A stretch of DNA of 64,000 nucleotides from Stella humosa (GTDB lineage Bacteria > Pseudomonadota > Alphaproteobacteria > ATCC43930 > Allostellaceae), in contig NZ_AP019700.1 of the NCBI RefSeq assembly GCF_006738645.1, forward strand, positions 694,001-758,000. Reading direction: 5' to 3'. Below, one piece after another: positions 37,357-46,462 of the stretch; within the stretch, counting starts at the first letter, position 1, and each line of letters starts with the position of its first letter. Made by a program: the position numbers and the translations under genes. The notes under the pieces are model-generated. The model searched no databases. It saw only the letters and a program-made list of their open reading frames with translations, and had not been told where the DNA came from.

Positions 37357-38271
37357 GGTGACGAAGGAGGCGGCCGTGGTCGACAGGATGGCGGTCGAGG
37401 TGCCGGCGACATAGATGCCGTAGCGCTGGGCCACGACGAAGGCGAGCGCGCCCGTCGGCAGGGCGGACATGATGACGGCGGCGGCTGCCCAGTGCCGGTC
37501 CATGGTGAAGACGCCGAACGCGAGCCAGGCGGCGATCAGCGGCTGGATCGCCAGCTTGCAGAGCGTGATCCAGGCCAGCTCCGGCAGGTTGCCCGCCAGC
37601 GGCTTGCCGACCAGGAACAGGCCGATGGCGAAGAGGGCGCCCGGCCCGGCCGTCGCCCCCAGCAGGTCGAGATAGGTCGCGACCGGCCGCGGCAGGCCGA
37701 TGCCGGCGGCCGACATCGCCAGCCCCGCGGCCGTCGCCCCCAGCAGCGGGTTGCGCAACAGGGCCAGGCCCAGGTCGCGCGCCACCCCGCGGCGGGCGCG
37801 CCCGGGCCGGCCGATCTCCGTCACGGCGATCGCCAGCACCAGGCCGATGCCGACGGTGAAGACCGTCGCCACCACGGCCGGCAGGGCGCGATCGGCGCCG
37901 AAGGCGGTGATGTAGAGCGGGATGCCCATGTAGCCGGTATTGGCGAAGCTGGCCGACAGCCCCTGCAGGCCGCGATGGGCGAGGCTGGGGCCAGCCGCTA
38001 ACAGACTGGCCGAGAACAGGCCGGTCGCCATGCCCAGCAGGTAGGTGGCGATGAAGGCGCCGCCGAAGGCTGCCAGGAAGGGCAGGTGGAACACGTCGGC
38101 CACCGGCACCTTCACCATGGCGTGGAACAGCAGGGCCGGCAGCGCAAACCAGTAGACGAAGCCGTTCAGCGCCTCGCTGGCGGCGTCGCCCAGCAGGCGC
38201 AGGCGGCCGGCGCCGTAGCCCGACGCCATGAGGGCGAAGACCGGCAGGACCACATTGACCACCGCCTCCAC
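37327..38271 (-). CDS. AEC-family (auxin efflux carrier-type) permease
   Basis: A 314-residue membrane protein of the AEC/MleP superfamily with about ten helices and the conserved FANTGYMGIPLY segment. Members move malonate, malate or other small organic acids; the substrate is unknown. It starts at GTG 38271 with no strong ribosome site. Its last codons overlap the end of the convergent helicase gene. Confidence 0.85.
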   Translation of the reverse strand: MEAVVNVVLPVFALMASGYGAGRLRLLGDAASEALNGFVYWFALPALLFHAMVKVPVADVFHLPFLAAFGGAFIATYLLGMATGLFSASLLAAGPSLAHRGLQGLSASFANTGYMGIPLYITAFGADRALPAVVATVFTVGIGLVLAIAVTEIGRPGRARRGVARDLGLALLRNPLLGATAAGLAMSAAGIGLPRPVATYLDLLGATAGPGALFAIGLFLVGKPLAGNLPELAWITLCKLAIQPLIAAWLAFGVFTMDRHWAAAAVIMSALPTGALAFVVAQRYGIYVAGTSTAILSTTAASFVTLSVVLTLLG

Positions 38272-38346
38272 CGCTTACACCCCCGTAACTTGACAATCCG
38301 CGCGGCAGTCCTCCACATCCGCGGCCACTCCACAGAAGCGGACGCC

Positions 38347-38754
38347 ATGATGCTCACCCCCCAGGACGCCTTGATCTACACGATGGTGATGGTGGCTGCC
38401 GCCGACAGCGACATGACCGACCCGGAGGTCTCGACGATCGGCGAAATCGTCAGCCACCTGCCGATCTTCCAGAATTTCGAGCAGGGGCGCCTGCCGCGCA
38501 CGGCGGCCGCCTGTGCCGAGATCATGCAGCAGGATGACGGGCTCGACGTGGCGCTCGACCAGATCAAGGCAGCCCTGCCGGCCAAGCTGCGGGAAACCGC
38601 CTATGCGCTGGCCTGCGACGTGGTCGCGGCCGACACCAAGGCCAGCCAGGAAGAGCTCCGCCTGCTGGAGATGATCCGCCACCGGCTCGACGTCGACCGC
38701 CTGACGGCGGCCGCCATCGAGCGCGGCGCCCGGGCGCGCTACGCCCGGGCCTGA
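38347..38754 (+). CDS. TerB-family protein
   Basis: A 135-residue all-helical protein matching the TerB (tellurite resistance B-like) family: MLTPQDALIYTMVMVAAADSDMTDPE with an acidic DSDMTDPE metal-binding-like loop, then DVVAADTKASQEELRLLEMIR. These short proteins are common outside ter operons and no terC/D/Z genes are nearby, so tellurite resistance is not implied. ATG 38350 is an alternative start. An intrinsic terminator follows. Confidence 0.82.
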   Translation: MMLTPQDALIYTMVMVAAADSDMTDPEVSTIGEIVSHLPIFQNFEQGRLPRTAAACAEIMQQDDGLDVALDQIKAALPAKLRETAYALACDVVAADTKASQEELRLLEMIRHRLDVDRLTAAAIERGARARYARA

Positions 38755-38772
38755 CGGACTGGGTGACATGAG

Positions 38773-38796
38773 GGGGGCGGGCAACCGCCCCCTTTT
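38773..38796 (+). terminator. Intrinsic terminator after the TerB gene
   Basis: GGGGGCGG and CCGCCCCC form an 8-bp perfect stem with a GCAA tetraloop followed by TTTT. It lies between the convergent TerB and M20 peptidase stops. Confidence 0.85.
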
Positions 38797-39941
38797 CAGG
38801 TGAGCGTCTCCAGCATCCGCAGCATCAGCCGGGCGCGCGGCTCGAACGACGAGTAGTAGGCCTGCTCGTAGTCGGTATGGGCACCCTTGCCGTCGACGCC
38901 CAGCCCGTCCAGCGTCGGCACGCCGACGGCGGCCGTGAAGTTGCCGTCGCTGCCGCCGCCGGTGACGACGCAATCCTCCAACTCGAAGCCGATCTCGGCC
39001 GCCAGCATCTTCGCGTGGTCGAACAGCTTGGCGATCTTCTCGTCCTTCTGGTAGGGCGGCCGGTTCATGCCGCCGGTCACCGTCACCTTCACGCCGGGCT
39101 CGTCGCTCGTGATGCCCAGGATGCGGGCCACCATCTCCTCGCCGGTCGCCGCGTCGGGCACGCGCAGGTCGACCTCGGCCGTGCAGAATTGCGGCACGAC
39201 GTTGACGCCGGTGCCGCCGCTGATCAGGCCGACATTGGTGGTGATGCCGCGGTCATAGTCGGTCATCCCCTCCAACTCCAGGATCAGCTTGGCCATGGCG
39301 CGCACGGCGCTGCGGCCGTCCTCGTGGCGGGCGCCGGCATGGGCGGGGCGGCCCTCGATCTCGACGACGAAGCGGCCGACGCCCTTGCGCGAGGTGACGA
39401 TCTTGCCGCCGTCGCGCGCGGGCTCGGTCACCAGGACATACTTGTTCTTCAGCGCCTCGGCCTCGATCAGCGCACGCGAGGTCGGGCTGCCGACCTCCTC
39501 CTCGGGCACGAACATGAAGGTGACCGGCAGCGGCGTCTGCCGCCCGGCCCGCATCAGGTGCTGGTAGGCATAGAAGGCGAGGTAGGCGCCGCCCTTCATG
39601 TCGTAGATGCCGGGGCCGAACACCACGTCGCCCTGCCGCTCGAAGCGCAGCTTCTCGATCATGCCGATCGGGTGGACGGTGTCGATGTGCGACAGCACCA
39701 GGATGCCCGGGCCGTCGCCGCCCCACTGCGTGCGCGCCTTCAGGATGTCGCCCCAGCCGTCGCGGCCGGGCGTGCGCTCGATGATGGCGCCCAGGCGCGC
39801 CAGCCCGTCCTGGACATGGTCGGCCATGCGGTTGACGGCGGCCGCGTCGGTCGAGGGGCTCTCGATCGAGACCCACTGGCGGATGCCCTCGAAGATTTCC
39901 TCGGCGCTGATGACGGGCTCGTTGCGCGACGCTTCATTCAT
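38796..39941 (-). CDS. M20-family metallopeptidase (CPG2-like)
   Basis: A 381-residue zinc-dependent aminoacylase/carboxypeptidase-type enzyme. Metal motifs: SHIDTVHP, YDMKGG, PEEEVGSP, and a C-terminal GVDGKGAHTDYEQ. The dimerisation (lid) domain is present in the middle. It resembles glutamate carboxypeptidase CPG2, which removes C-terminal Glu from folates and peptides, but the substrate is open. ATG 39941 (MNEAS) was chosen; no signal peptide is seen, so it is cytoplasmic. Confidence 0.88.
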   Translation of the reverse strand: MNEASRNEPVISAEEIFEGIRQWVSIESPSTDAAAVNRMADHVQDGLARLGAIIERTPGRDGWGDILKARTQWGGDGPGILVLSHIDTVHPIGMIEKLRFERQGDVVFGPGIYDMKGGAYLAFYAYQHLMRAGRQTPLPVTFMFVPEEEVGSPTSRALIEAEALKNKYVLVTEPARDGGKIVTSRKGVGRFVVEIEGRPAHAGARHEDGRSAVRAMAKLILELEGMTDYDRGITTNVGLISGGTGVNVVPQFCTAEVDLRVPDAATGEEMVARILGITSDEPGVKVTVTGGMNRPPYQKDEKIAKLFDHAKMLAAEIGFELEDCVVTGGGSDGNFTAAVGVPTLDGLGVDGKGAHTDYEQAYYSSFEPRARLMLRMLETLT

Positions 39942-40052
39942 GGATGGCACGCTCCGGTGCATGGGGCAGGGGATGGGGCAGGGATGGAATGGCGCCAACA
40001 TATCGGGAAAATTTCTGGCGCGCATGCATCGTCGCCCTCTTGCGGAACGCTT

Positions 40053-40084
40053 ACTAAGATATATCTTAGTGCTGTCTAAGACAG
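40053..40084. promoter_or_regulatory. Two palindromes upstream of the PadR gene
   Basis: ACTAAGATATATCTTAGT (40053-40070) is a perfect 18-bp palindrome, and CTGTCT-A-AGACAG (40072-40084) is a second one. Both contain CTAAGA. They end 13 bases before the PadR start codon and are the expected operator for autoregulation. Confidence 0.75.
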
Positions 40085-40097
40085 AAAGGGAGCACCC

Positions 40098-40694
40098 ATG
40101 CATTCCCATCATCGCCATGACGGCGACCATCGCTTCCATGCCCGCCGCGCCGGCCGCGACGATTCCGATAGCCATTTCGGCCGCCATGACGGGGGCCGGC
40201 ACGAACGCGGCGGGCGCGGCGGGCGCGGCGGCGGCCGGCGGATGTTCGAATCGGGCGAGCTGAAGCTGGTCCTGCTGCGCCTGCTGGAAGACCAGCCGCG
40301 CCACGGCTACGACTTCATCCGCGAGATCGAGACGCGCACCGGCGGCGCCTACGTGCCCAGCCCCGGCGTCGTCTATCCGACCCTGACGCTGCTGGACGAC
40401 CTGGGCCACATCGCCGAGGCACGGGCGGACGGAACCCGGCGCCTCTATTCGATCACCGATGCCGGCCGCGCCGAACTCGAGGCCAATCGCGCCGATGCCG
40501 AGGCGGCGACCGCGCGCCTGTCCGCCCTGGGGGCGGAGCGCGAGCGCGTCGATGGCGGTCCGGTGCGGCGCGCCATGCACAACCTGAAGGAAGTGCTGCA
40601 CCAGCGCCTGGCCAGCGAGGGCGTCGACCGCCAGATCCTGTTCGACGTGGCGGCCATCATCGACGAGGCGGCCGGCCGGATCGAGCGCCTCTAG
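40098..40694 (+). CDS. His-rich PadR-family regulator (YqjI-like)
   Basis: A 198-residue protein. The first about 48 residues are very rich in His, Arg, Gly and Asp (MHSHHRHDGDHRFH start), and the rest is a PadR winged helix (GELKLVLLRLLEDQPRHGYDFIREIE, GGAYVPSPGVVYPTLTLLDDLGHI) with a helical C-terminal dimerisation part. The architecture matches E. coli YqjI, a nickel-responsive repressor whose His-rich arm binds metal. GGGAG precedes ATG 40098. No siderophore-reductase partner (YqjH) lies nearby, so its targets besides itself are unknown. Confidence 0.88.
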   Translation: MHSHHRHDGDHRFHARRAGRDDSDSHFGRHDGGRHERGGRGGRGGGRRMFESGELKLVLLRLLEDQPRHGYDFIREIETRTGGAYVPSPGVVYPTLTLLDDLGHIAEARADGTRRLYSITDAGRAELEANRADAEAATARLSALGAERERVDGGPVRRAMHNLKEVLHQRLASEGVDRQILFDVAAIIDEAAGRIERL

Positions 40695-40777
40695 GCCGGG
40701 ACGCACGGTCCGGGCGGGGCGGATTGCCCTACGGCGGCTTGCGAACCGCCGCCGTTCGGCCTATCCGCTTCCTTCCC

Positions 40778-41845
40778 ATGGATATCTATCGTGCGGCCCT
40801 GCCGCTCATCCGCGCGCTCCCGGCAGAGCCGGCGCACGACCTGACCCTGCGCCTGCTGGAGTATGGCCTGGCGCCCGCGCCGCGCCCGATGGCCGAGCCG
40901 CTGTCGCTGGCGATCGACCTGTGGGGCCGGCGCTTTCCCAACCCGGTCGGGCTGGCGGCCGGGTTCGACAAGGATGCCCGGGTGCCGGCCCGCATGCTGC
41001 GCTTCGGCTTCGGCTTCGTGGAGACGGGCACGGTCACGCCGCTGCCCCAGGCCGGCAACCCCAAGCCGCGCCTCTTCCGCCTGCCCGAGGACCGGGGCGT
41101 GGTGAACCGCTTCGGCTTCAACAATCGCGGCCTGGAAGCCTATGTGACGCGCCTTCAGGCGCTGGCCGCGGCCGGCCGGCCCGGCATCGTCGGCGCCAAT
41201 GTCGGCAAGAACAAGGACCAGGCCGACGCCGTGGCCGACTATGTCGCCGGCATCGAGCGGGTGGCGGGTCTGGCCGACTATCTGGTCGTCAACGTCTCGT
41301 CTCCCAACACGCCCGGCCTGCGCGACCTGCAACGGCGAGAGCCGCTGCTGGCGCTGGCCCGGGCGGTGCTGGCGGCCCGCGCGCGGGTCGTGCCGGTCGA
41401 TGCGCCGCCGCTGCTGCTGAAGGTGGCACCCGACCTGTCGCCGGACGATCGCGCCGACATCGCCTTCGTGGCGCTGGAAAGCGGCATCGACGGGCTGATC
41501 GTCGGCAACACCACCGTGTCGCGCCCCGCCGGCCTGTCCGGCGCGGCGCGCGGGGAGCCGGGCGGCCTCAGCGGCCGGCCGCTCTTCCGTCTCTCGACCG
41601 ACGTGCTGGCCGACCTCTGGCGCCTGACCCAGGGCCGCATCCCCATCGTCGGCGCCGGCGGCGTGTCGAGCGGGGCCGAGGCCTATGCCAAGATCCGCGC
41701 CGGCGCCTCGCTGGTGCAGCTCTATACCGCGCTGGTCTATGAGGGGCCGGGGCTGGTGGGGCGCATCAAGCTGGAACTGGCGGCCCACCTCGCGCGCGAC
41801 GGCTTCGCCCATGTCGCCGACGCGGTCGGCGCCGACCATCGCTGA
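40778..41845 (+). CDS. pyrD: Dihydroorotate dehydrogenase (quinone), class 2
   Basis: A 355-residue membrane-associated FMN enzyme that oxidises dihydroorotate to orotate in pyrimidine synthesis. The N-terminal helix region for quinone contact, GLAAGFDKD, NRFGFNN, VVNVSSPNTPGLRDLQ (catalytic Ser) and GAGGVSSGAEAYAKIRAGASLVQLYT are all present. Length and the Ser base identify class 2. Followed by the P-loop kinase-like gene with a 13-base gap. Confidence 0.95.
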   Translation: MDIYRAALPLIRALPAEPAHDLTLRLLEYGLAPAPRPMAEPLSLAIDLWGRRFPNPVGLAAGFDKDARVPARMLRFGFGFVETGTVTPLPQAGNPKPRLFRLPEDRGVVNRFGFNNRGLEAYVTRLQALAAAGRPGIVGANVGKNKDQADAVADYVAGIERVAGLADYLVVNVSSPNTPGLRDLQRREPLLALARAVLAARARVVPVDAPPLLLKVAPDLSPDDRADIAFVALESGIDGLIVGNTTVSRPAGLSGAARGEPGGLSGRPLFRLSTDVLADLWRLTQGRIPIVGAGGVSSGAEAYAKIRAGASLVQLYTALVYEGPGLVGRIKLELAAHLARDGFAHVADAVGADHR

Positions 41846-41858
41846 TGGCGCGGCCGCC

Positions 41859-42398
41859 ATGGACGTTCCCCCGCAACGCATCGTCATCCTCGGCCGGTCC
41901 GGCAGCGGCAAGTCGACGCTGGCGCGTATGCTCGGCGCGCGGCTCGACCTGCCGGTCGTCCATCTCGATGCGCTGTTCTGGCAGCCGGGCTGGGTCGAGC
42001 CCGACCGGGAGAGCTTCCGCCAGCGCCTGACCGCGGCCTTGGCCGGCGACCGCTGGATCACCGATGGCAACTTCAGCAACACCTTCGACCTGCGCCTGCC
42101 GCGCGCTGACCTCATCGTCTGGGTCGAGGTGCCGCGCCTCGTCTCGATCTGCCGCGCGCTGCGCCGCGTCTGGAAATATTACGGCCGCACCCGCCCGGAC
42201 CTGGCGCCCGGCTGCCCGGAGCGGCTGGACCTCGCCTTCCTGCGCTACATCTGGAATTTCGACCGCGACATGAAGCCGAAGATCCTGGCGGCGGTCGCCC
42301 AGCATGGGCCGGGTGTGCCGATGGTGACGCTGCACGACGATGCCGAGGCGGCGGCCTTCCTCGCCACCATGCCCGACCGGGGCGGAGCACGATCATGA
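41859..42398 (+). CDS. P-loop kinase, adenylate kinase/topology modulation (FlaR)-like
   Basis: A 179-residue nucleotide-binding protein with Walker A GRSGSGKST and the VHLDALFWQPGW segment typical of the topology modulation protein (FlaR-like) group. The WITDGNFSNTFDLRLPRADLIVWVEVP region matches the same family. The biochemical substrate is unknown. It overlaps the DUF952 gene by ATGA. Confidence 0.85.
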   Translation: MDVPPQRIVILGRSGSGKSTLARMLGARLDLPVVHLDALFWQPGWVEPDRESFRQRLTAALAGDRWITDGNFSNTFDLRLPRADLIVWVEVPRLVSICRALRRVWKYYGRTRPDLAPGCPERLDLAFLRYIWNFDRDMKPKILAAVAQHGPGVPMVTLHDDAEAAAFLATMPDRGGARS

Positions 42399-42742
42399 CC
42401 GACCGCATCGCCTACAAGGTGCTGACCGCCGACCAGTTCGCGATCCTGGAACGCGACGGCCGCTTCGCCGGCGCGCCGGTCGACCTCGCCGACGGCTACA
42501 TCCACCTGTCCACCGCGGCCCAACTCGCCCAGACCATCGACCGGCACTTCGCCGGCCAGACGGGCCTCGTCATCGTCGCCGTCGACCTGGAGGCCCTGGG
42601 CGATGCGGTGAAGTGGGAGCCGTCGCGCGGCGGGCAATTGTTCCCGCACGTCTATGGCGCGCTGACGAAGGCCGCCGCCCTGGCCAGCGGACCGCTGGAT
42701 CGCGACCCGGTCGGCGGCATCCGGCTGCCGGGGACGGGGTGA
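42395..42742 (+). CDS. DUF952-family protein
   Basis: A 115-residue protein matching the DUF952 family: IAYKVLTADQFAIL, DGYIHLSTAAQLAQTI and a C-terminal GGQLFPHVYGAL block. The family is widespread in proteobacteria and has no established function; it resembles ADP-ribose-binding folds of glutathione-related enzymes only loosely. Translation is coupled to the kinase gene upstream through ATGA. Confidence 0.85.
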   Translation: MTDRIAYKVLTADQFAILERDGRFAGAPVDLADGYIHLSTAAQLAQTIDRHFAGQTGLVIVAVDLEALGDAVKWEPSRGGQLFPHVYGALTKAAALASGPLDRDPVGGIRLPGTG

Positions 42743-42834
42743 CGGCGGTGGCATGGGCAACCGCGCAATTGCCCCGCCACCCCCGCCATGGCACAACCGG
42801 CGGCCTCCTTCCCCCGCAACTTTCCCCGCGGTCC

Positions 42835-43701
42835 ATGATCCAGATCCATGACGACATCTCGGCCATCGTCGAGAACTATGACGGCTTCATCCTCGATCTG
42901 TGGGGCGTGCTCCATGACGGGACCAAGGCCTATCCGGGCGTGCCCGAGGCGCTGACGCGCCTGCATGCGGCCGGCAAGAAGATCGCGCTGCTGTCGAACG
43001 CGCCGCGCCGCGCCGTCCATGCCGAGGCGCGGATGGTCGAGCTGGGGGTGCCGAAGGACCAGTACGACTTCGTCATGACCTCTGGCGAGGACACCTGGGT
43101 GCATCTGCGCGACCGGCCGGATGCGTTCTACAAGGGGCTGGGGCGGCGCTGCTTCCATATCGGTCCGGCGCGCGACGTGAACCTGTTCGAGGGCGTCGAC
43201 GTCGAGCGGGTGGAGACGATCGAGGAGGCGGAGTTCATCCTCAATTCCGGCCCATGGGGTTATGACGAGACGATCGCCGACCATGAGGAGCGGCTGGCTA
43301 AGGGCGTGGCGCGCGGCCTGCCCATGGTCTGCGCCAACCCCGACCTGGTGGTGATGGTCGGCCCCCGCATCGTCATCTGCGCCGGCACGCTGGCCCGGCG
43401 CTACGAGGAGCTGGGCGGCCAGGTGCGCTATCACGGCAAGCCCTATCGCGGCGTCTACGACCGTATCCTGCACATGTTCGAGGGCGTGCCGCGCAACCGC
43501 ATCTGCGCCATCGGCGACACGCTGCGCACCGACGTGGCGGGCGCCAACCTGATCGGCATCGACTCGTTGCTCGTCACCGGCGGCGTCCATGCCGAGGAGT
43601 TCGGCGCCGCCGTCGGCGTGCGGCCGGAGCCGGCCCTGATCGAGGCCGCGATCGCGCGCGAGGGCATCCGCCCGACGGCTGCCCTGGTCGGGTTCCGCTG
43701 A
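42835..43701 (+). CDS. HAD-superfamily class IIA hydrolase
   Basis: A 288-residue sugar-phosphatase-like enzyme of the TIGR01459 type. The nucleophile motif is DLWGVLHDG, the Ser/Thr motif LLSNAPR, and the C-terminal Asp motif AIGDTLRTDVAGANLIGIDS. It likely dephosphorylates a small phosphate ester. The gene is followed by the orphan binding protein at 43746, same strand, 44 bases on. Confidence 0.88.
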   Translation: MIQIHDDISAIVENYDGFILDLWGVLHDGTKAYPGVPEALTRLHAAGKKIALLSNAPRRAVHAEARMVELGVPKDQYDFVMTSGEDTWVHLRDRPDAFYKGLGRRCFHIGPARDVNLFEGVDVERVETIEEAEFILNSGPWGYDETIADHEERLAKGVARGLPMVCANPDLVVMVGPRIVICAGTLARRYEELGGQVRYHGKPYRGVYDRILHMFEGVPRNRICAIGDTLRTDVAGANLIGIDSLLVTGGVHAEEFGAAVGVRPEPALIEAAIAREGIRPTAALVGFR

Positions 43702-43745
43702 CGGGCGGCGGCGAGCGCCGGGCGGGGTCGGGGGCGGCGGGTCGG

Positions 43746-45536
43746 ATGTCCGGCACCTGGCGCCGCCTGCGCCTGGCACTCGCCGCCCTCTACCTGTTGG
43801 GTCCGACGGCCGCCGCGGCGGCCGACCATGCGATCGCGATGCATGGCGAGCCGGCGCTGGCGCCGGGCTTCGCCCATCTGCCCTATGCCGACCCGGCCGC
43901 GCCCAAGGGCGGCCGCATGGCGGCCGCGGCCTTCGGCAGCTTCGACAGCCTGAACCCCTTCGTCATCCGCGGCGTGCCGGCGCGCGGCGTGCGCCAGTAC
44001 GTCTTCGAGAGCCTGCTGGCGCGCAACGAGGATGAGCCCTTCACGCTCTACGGCCTGCTCGCGGCCAAGGTCGAGGTGCCGCCCGACCGGGCCTGGGTCG
44101 CCTTCACGCTGGACCCGGCCGCGCGCTTCCAGAACGGCGATGCCGTCACCGTCGACGACGTGCTGTTCTCGCTCGACCTGCTGCGCCGCCAGGGGCGGCC
44201 CAACCACCGCCACTATTATTCCAAGGTGACGGCGACCGAGCGCATCGGCCAGCGCACGGTGAAGCTGGTCTTCGACGGCTCCGGCGATCGCGAGCTGCCG
44301 CTGATCCTGGGGCTGATGCCGGTGCTGCCGCGCAGCGTCTATGGCGCGCGCGCCTTCGACCAGGGCACGCTGGAGCTGCCGGTCGGCTCCGGCCCCTACC
44401 GGGTCGAGAAGGTGGAGCCCGGCCGCCAGGTCGTCTATCGCCGCGACCCCGACTGGTGGGGTCGCGACCGCCCGGTCAATCGCGGGCGCTTCAACTTCGA
44501 CGAGATCCGCTACGACTATTTCCGCGAGGCGAACGTCGCCTTCGAGGCGTTCAAGGCGGGCCTGCTGGACGTGCGGGTGGAGACCAGCCCGGCGCGCTGG
44601 GCCACCGGCTACGACTTTCCGGCCATGGCCGACGGCCGGGTGACGCGCGCCGAGATCGGCCACGGCCGCCCGTCCGGCATGTTCGGCTTCGTGCTGAACG
44701 CCCGCCGGCCGGCACTGGCCGACCCGGCGGTGCGCGCCGCCCTGGTCGATTCCTTCGATTTCGAATGGGCCAACCGGATGCTGTTCCACGGCACCTATCG
44801 CCGCATCGCCAGCTATTTCGACAATTCGCCCCTGGCCGCGACCGGCCCCGCCAGCCCGGCCGAGCGCGCCCTGCTGGCACCGTTCCTGGACCGCCTGCCG
44901 CCCGGGATCCTGGAGGCGCCGCCGCCCGCCTTGTCCGGCGACGGCAGCGGCCAGGACCGGGCGCAGCTACGCCGCGTCTTCGAACGGCTGGCGGCCGCCG
45001 GCTGGCGCACGCAGGACGGCCGCATGGTGCAGGAGGCGACCGGCCAGCCGCTCGCCTTCGAGATCCTGCTGGTGCAGCCCGAGCATGAGCGCATCGGCCT
45101 CCACTGGGCGCGCACCCTGCGGCGCCTGGGCATCGAGGTGCAGGTGCGCACGGTCGACAGCGCGCAATACCAGGGCCGGCTGGAGAATTTCGACTTCGAC
45201 GTCGTCGTCAACCTGTGGGCCAACTCGCTGTCGCCCGGCAACGAGCAGTCCTTCTACTGGGGGCAGGAGGCGGCCCGCCAGGAGGGCAGCCGCAACTATC
45301 CGGGCGTGGCCGAACCCGCGGTCGATGCCGCCATCGCGAGCCTGGTCGAGAGCCGCACGCGCGACGAGCTGGTGACGGCGGCGCGCGCGCTCGACCGGCT
45401 GCTGCTGGCAGGCCACCATGTCGTGCCGCTGTGGTACGAGCCGGTCGACCGCATCGCCTGGTCGACCAGGCTCGGTCGCCCGCCGCGCTCGCCCGCTACC
45501 GGCGTCGACTTCGACGGTTGGTGGCAGGCGCGCTGA
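43746..45536 (+). CDS. Family-5 extracellular solute-binding protein (YejA-like), orphan
   Basis: A 596-residue periplasmic protein with a signal peptide (cleavage near AAAA-DHA). The MHGEPALAPGFAHLPYADPAAPKGGRM opening, FDSLNPFVIRG and the RFNFDEIRYDYFREANVAFEAFKAG region match YejA-type oligopeptide (microcin C) binding proteins. No yejBEF permease or ATPase genes follow; the next gene is on the other strand. Its partner transporter must be elsewhere. Confidence 0.88.
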   Translation: MSGTWRRLRLALAALYLLGPTAAAAADHAIAMHGEPALAPGFAHLPYADPAAPKGGRMAAAAFGSFDSLNPFVIRGVPARGVRQYVFESLLARNEDEPFTLYGLLAAKVEVPPDRAWVAFTLDPAARFQNGDAVTVDDVLFSLDLLRRQGRPNHRHYYSKVTATERIGQRTVKLVFDGSGDRELPLILGLMPVLPRSVYGARAFDQGTLELPVGSGPYRVEKVEPGRQVVYRRDPDWWGRDRPVNRGRFNFDEIRYDYFREANVAFEAFKAGLLDVRVETSPARWATGYDFPAMADGRVTRAEIGHGRPSGMFGFVLNARRPALADPAVRAALVDSFDFEWANRMLFHGTYRRIASYFDNSPLAATGPASPAERALLAPFLDRLPPGILEAPPPALSGDGSGQDRAQLRRVFERLAAAGWRTQDGRMVQEATGQPLAFEILLVQPEHERIGLHWARTLRRLGIEVQVRTVDSAQYQGRLENFDFDVVVNLWANSLSPGNEQSFYWGQEAARQEGSRNYPGVAEPAVDAAIASLVESRTRDELVTAARALDRLLLAGHHVVPLWYEPVDRIAWSTRLGRPPRSPATGVDFDGWWQAR

Positions 45537-45552
45537 GACAGGGCGGCGCCGG

Positions 45553-46446
45553 TCAGCGGCCGAAGCCGCCCTCGGGCACGTCGAGTTCGAGGAATACGGG
45601 GTAGTGGTCGGATGCCTTGGCGTCGTCGTCGATGCGCATCGACCGGACGTGGCGGGCGACCGAGGGCGTCACGAACATATGGTCGATCCGCACATGGCCG
45701 GAATAGTCGCTGCGGATGCTGACGCCATCCTCCTCGCGGTGGCCGGCCGCGACCCAGGCGTCGCGGAGCGCCGTCGCTCGCACGACGCGGCCGTTGATCG
45801 CGTCCATCTCGCCGCAGATGGCGGCATATTCGGGCGTGCGGTAGTCGAAGTTCATGTCGCCCAGCACGAGTGCCGGCTCCGGCAGGGCGGGCACGTCCCA
45901 GCCCTCGGTCCAATCGGCCGTGTGGGTCCCGTCCCAGGCCGAGCCGTTGGCCGGCGCATCGGCCACCGTGCGCAGAATGAGCTCGATCTGCGGCAGGCGC
46001 TGGCCGGGCGAGATGTGGGAGAGGTGGGTCGAATAGATGCGCACATCGCCGACCGGCGTCTCCACCACCGCCTCCACCAGGCAGCGCTGCATGTCGTAGA
46101 TGGTGGCGAGTGCCGTCTTGGGCAGCAGGAAGGTGCGGCTGGAGCGGATCGGCCAGCGGCTGGCGACCATGTTGCCGAAGGTGCGGCGGCGGTTGTCGGG
46201 GCCGCTGGCGCCCGCGACCGGCGTCGCCGCCACGTCCAGCCCGTAGCCATAGACGTAGTGGAAGCCGAGCCGCCGGGCGAGGCCGGCCGCCTGGTCCTCG
46301 CCGCCGGTGCGCTGCCAGTTCTGCGTCACCTCCTGGAAGCCGACGATGTCGGCGCCGGCCACCTCGCGGGCGGTGCGGTCGAGGTCGAAGCGCATGTCGA
46401 GCCCGCGGCCGAACTGGATGTTGTAGGTGGCGACCGTGATCTTCAT
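45553..46446 (-). CDS. Endonuclease/exonuclease/phosphatase-family hydrolase
   Basis: A 297-residue metal-dependent enzyme of the EEP fold. Motifs: TYNIQFG (Asn), FQEV (metal Glu), YSTHLSH, GDMNFDYRTPEY (Asp, Asn) and the C-terminal SDHYPVF (Asp-His). The fold includes phosphodiesterases, sphingomyelinases, inositol phosphatases and nucleases; without a signal peptide it is cytoplasmic. It is downstream of the sugar-type ABC permeases, 16 bases after the last one, so it may process the imported, possibly phosphodiester, substrate. Confidence 0.87.
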   Translation of the reverse strand: MKITVATYNIQFGRGLDMRFDLDRTAREVAGADIVGFQEVTQNWQRTGGEDQAAGLARRLGFHYVYGYGLDVAATPVAGASGPDNRRRTFGNMVASRWPIRSSRTFLLPKTALATIYDMQRCLVEAVVETPVGDVRIYSTHLSHISPGQRLPQIELILRTVADAPANGSAWDGTHTADWTEGWDVPALPEPALVLGDMNFDYRTPEYAAICGEMDAINGRVVRATALRDAWVAAGHREEDGVSIRSDYSGHVRIDHMFVTPSVARHVRSMRIDDDAKASDHYPVFLELDVPEGGFGR

Positions 46447-46462
46447 CGGCTGGATGGTCCTG

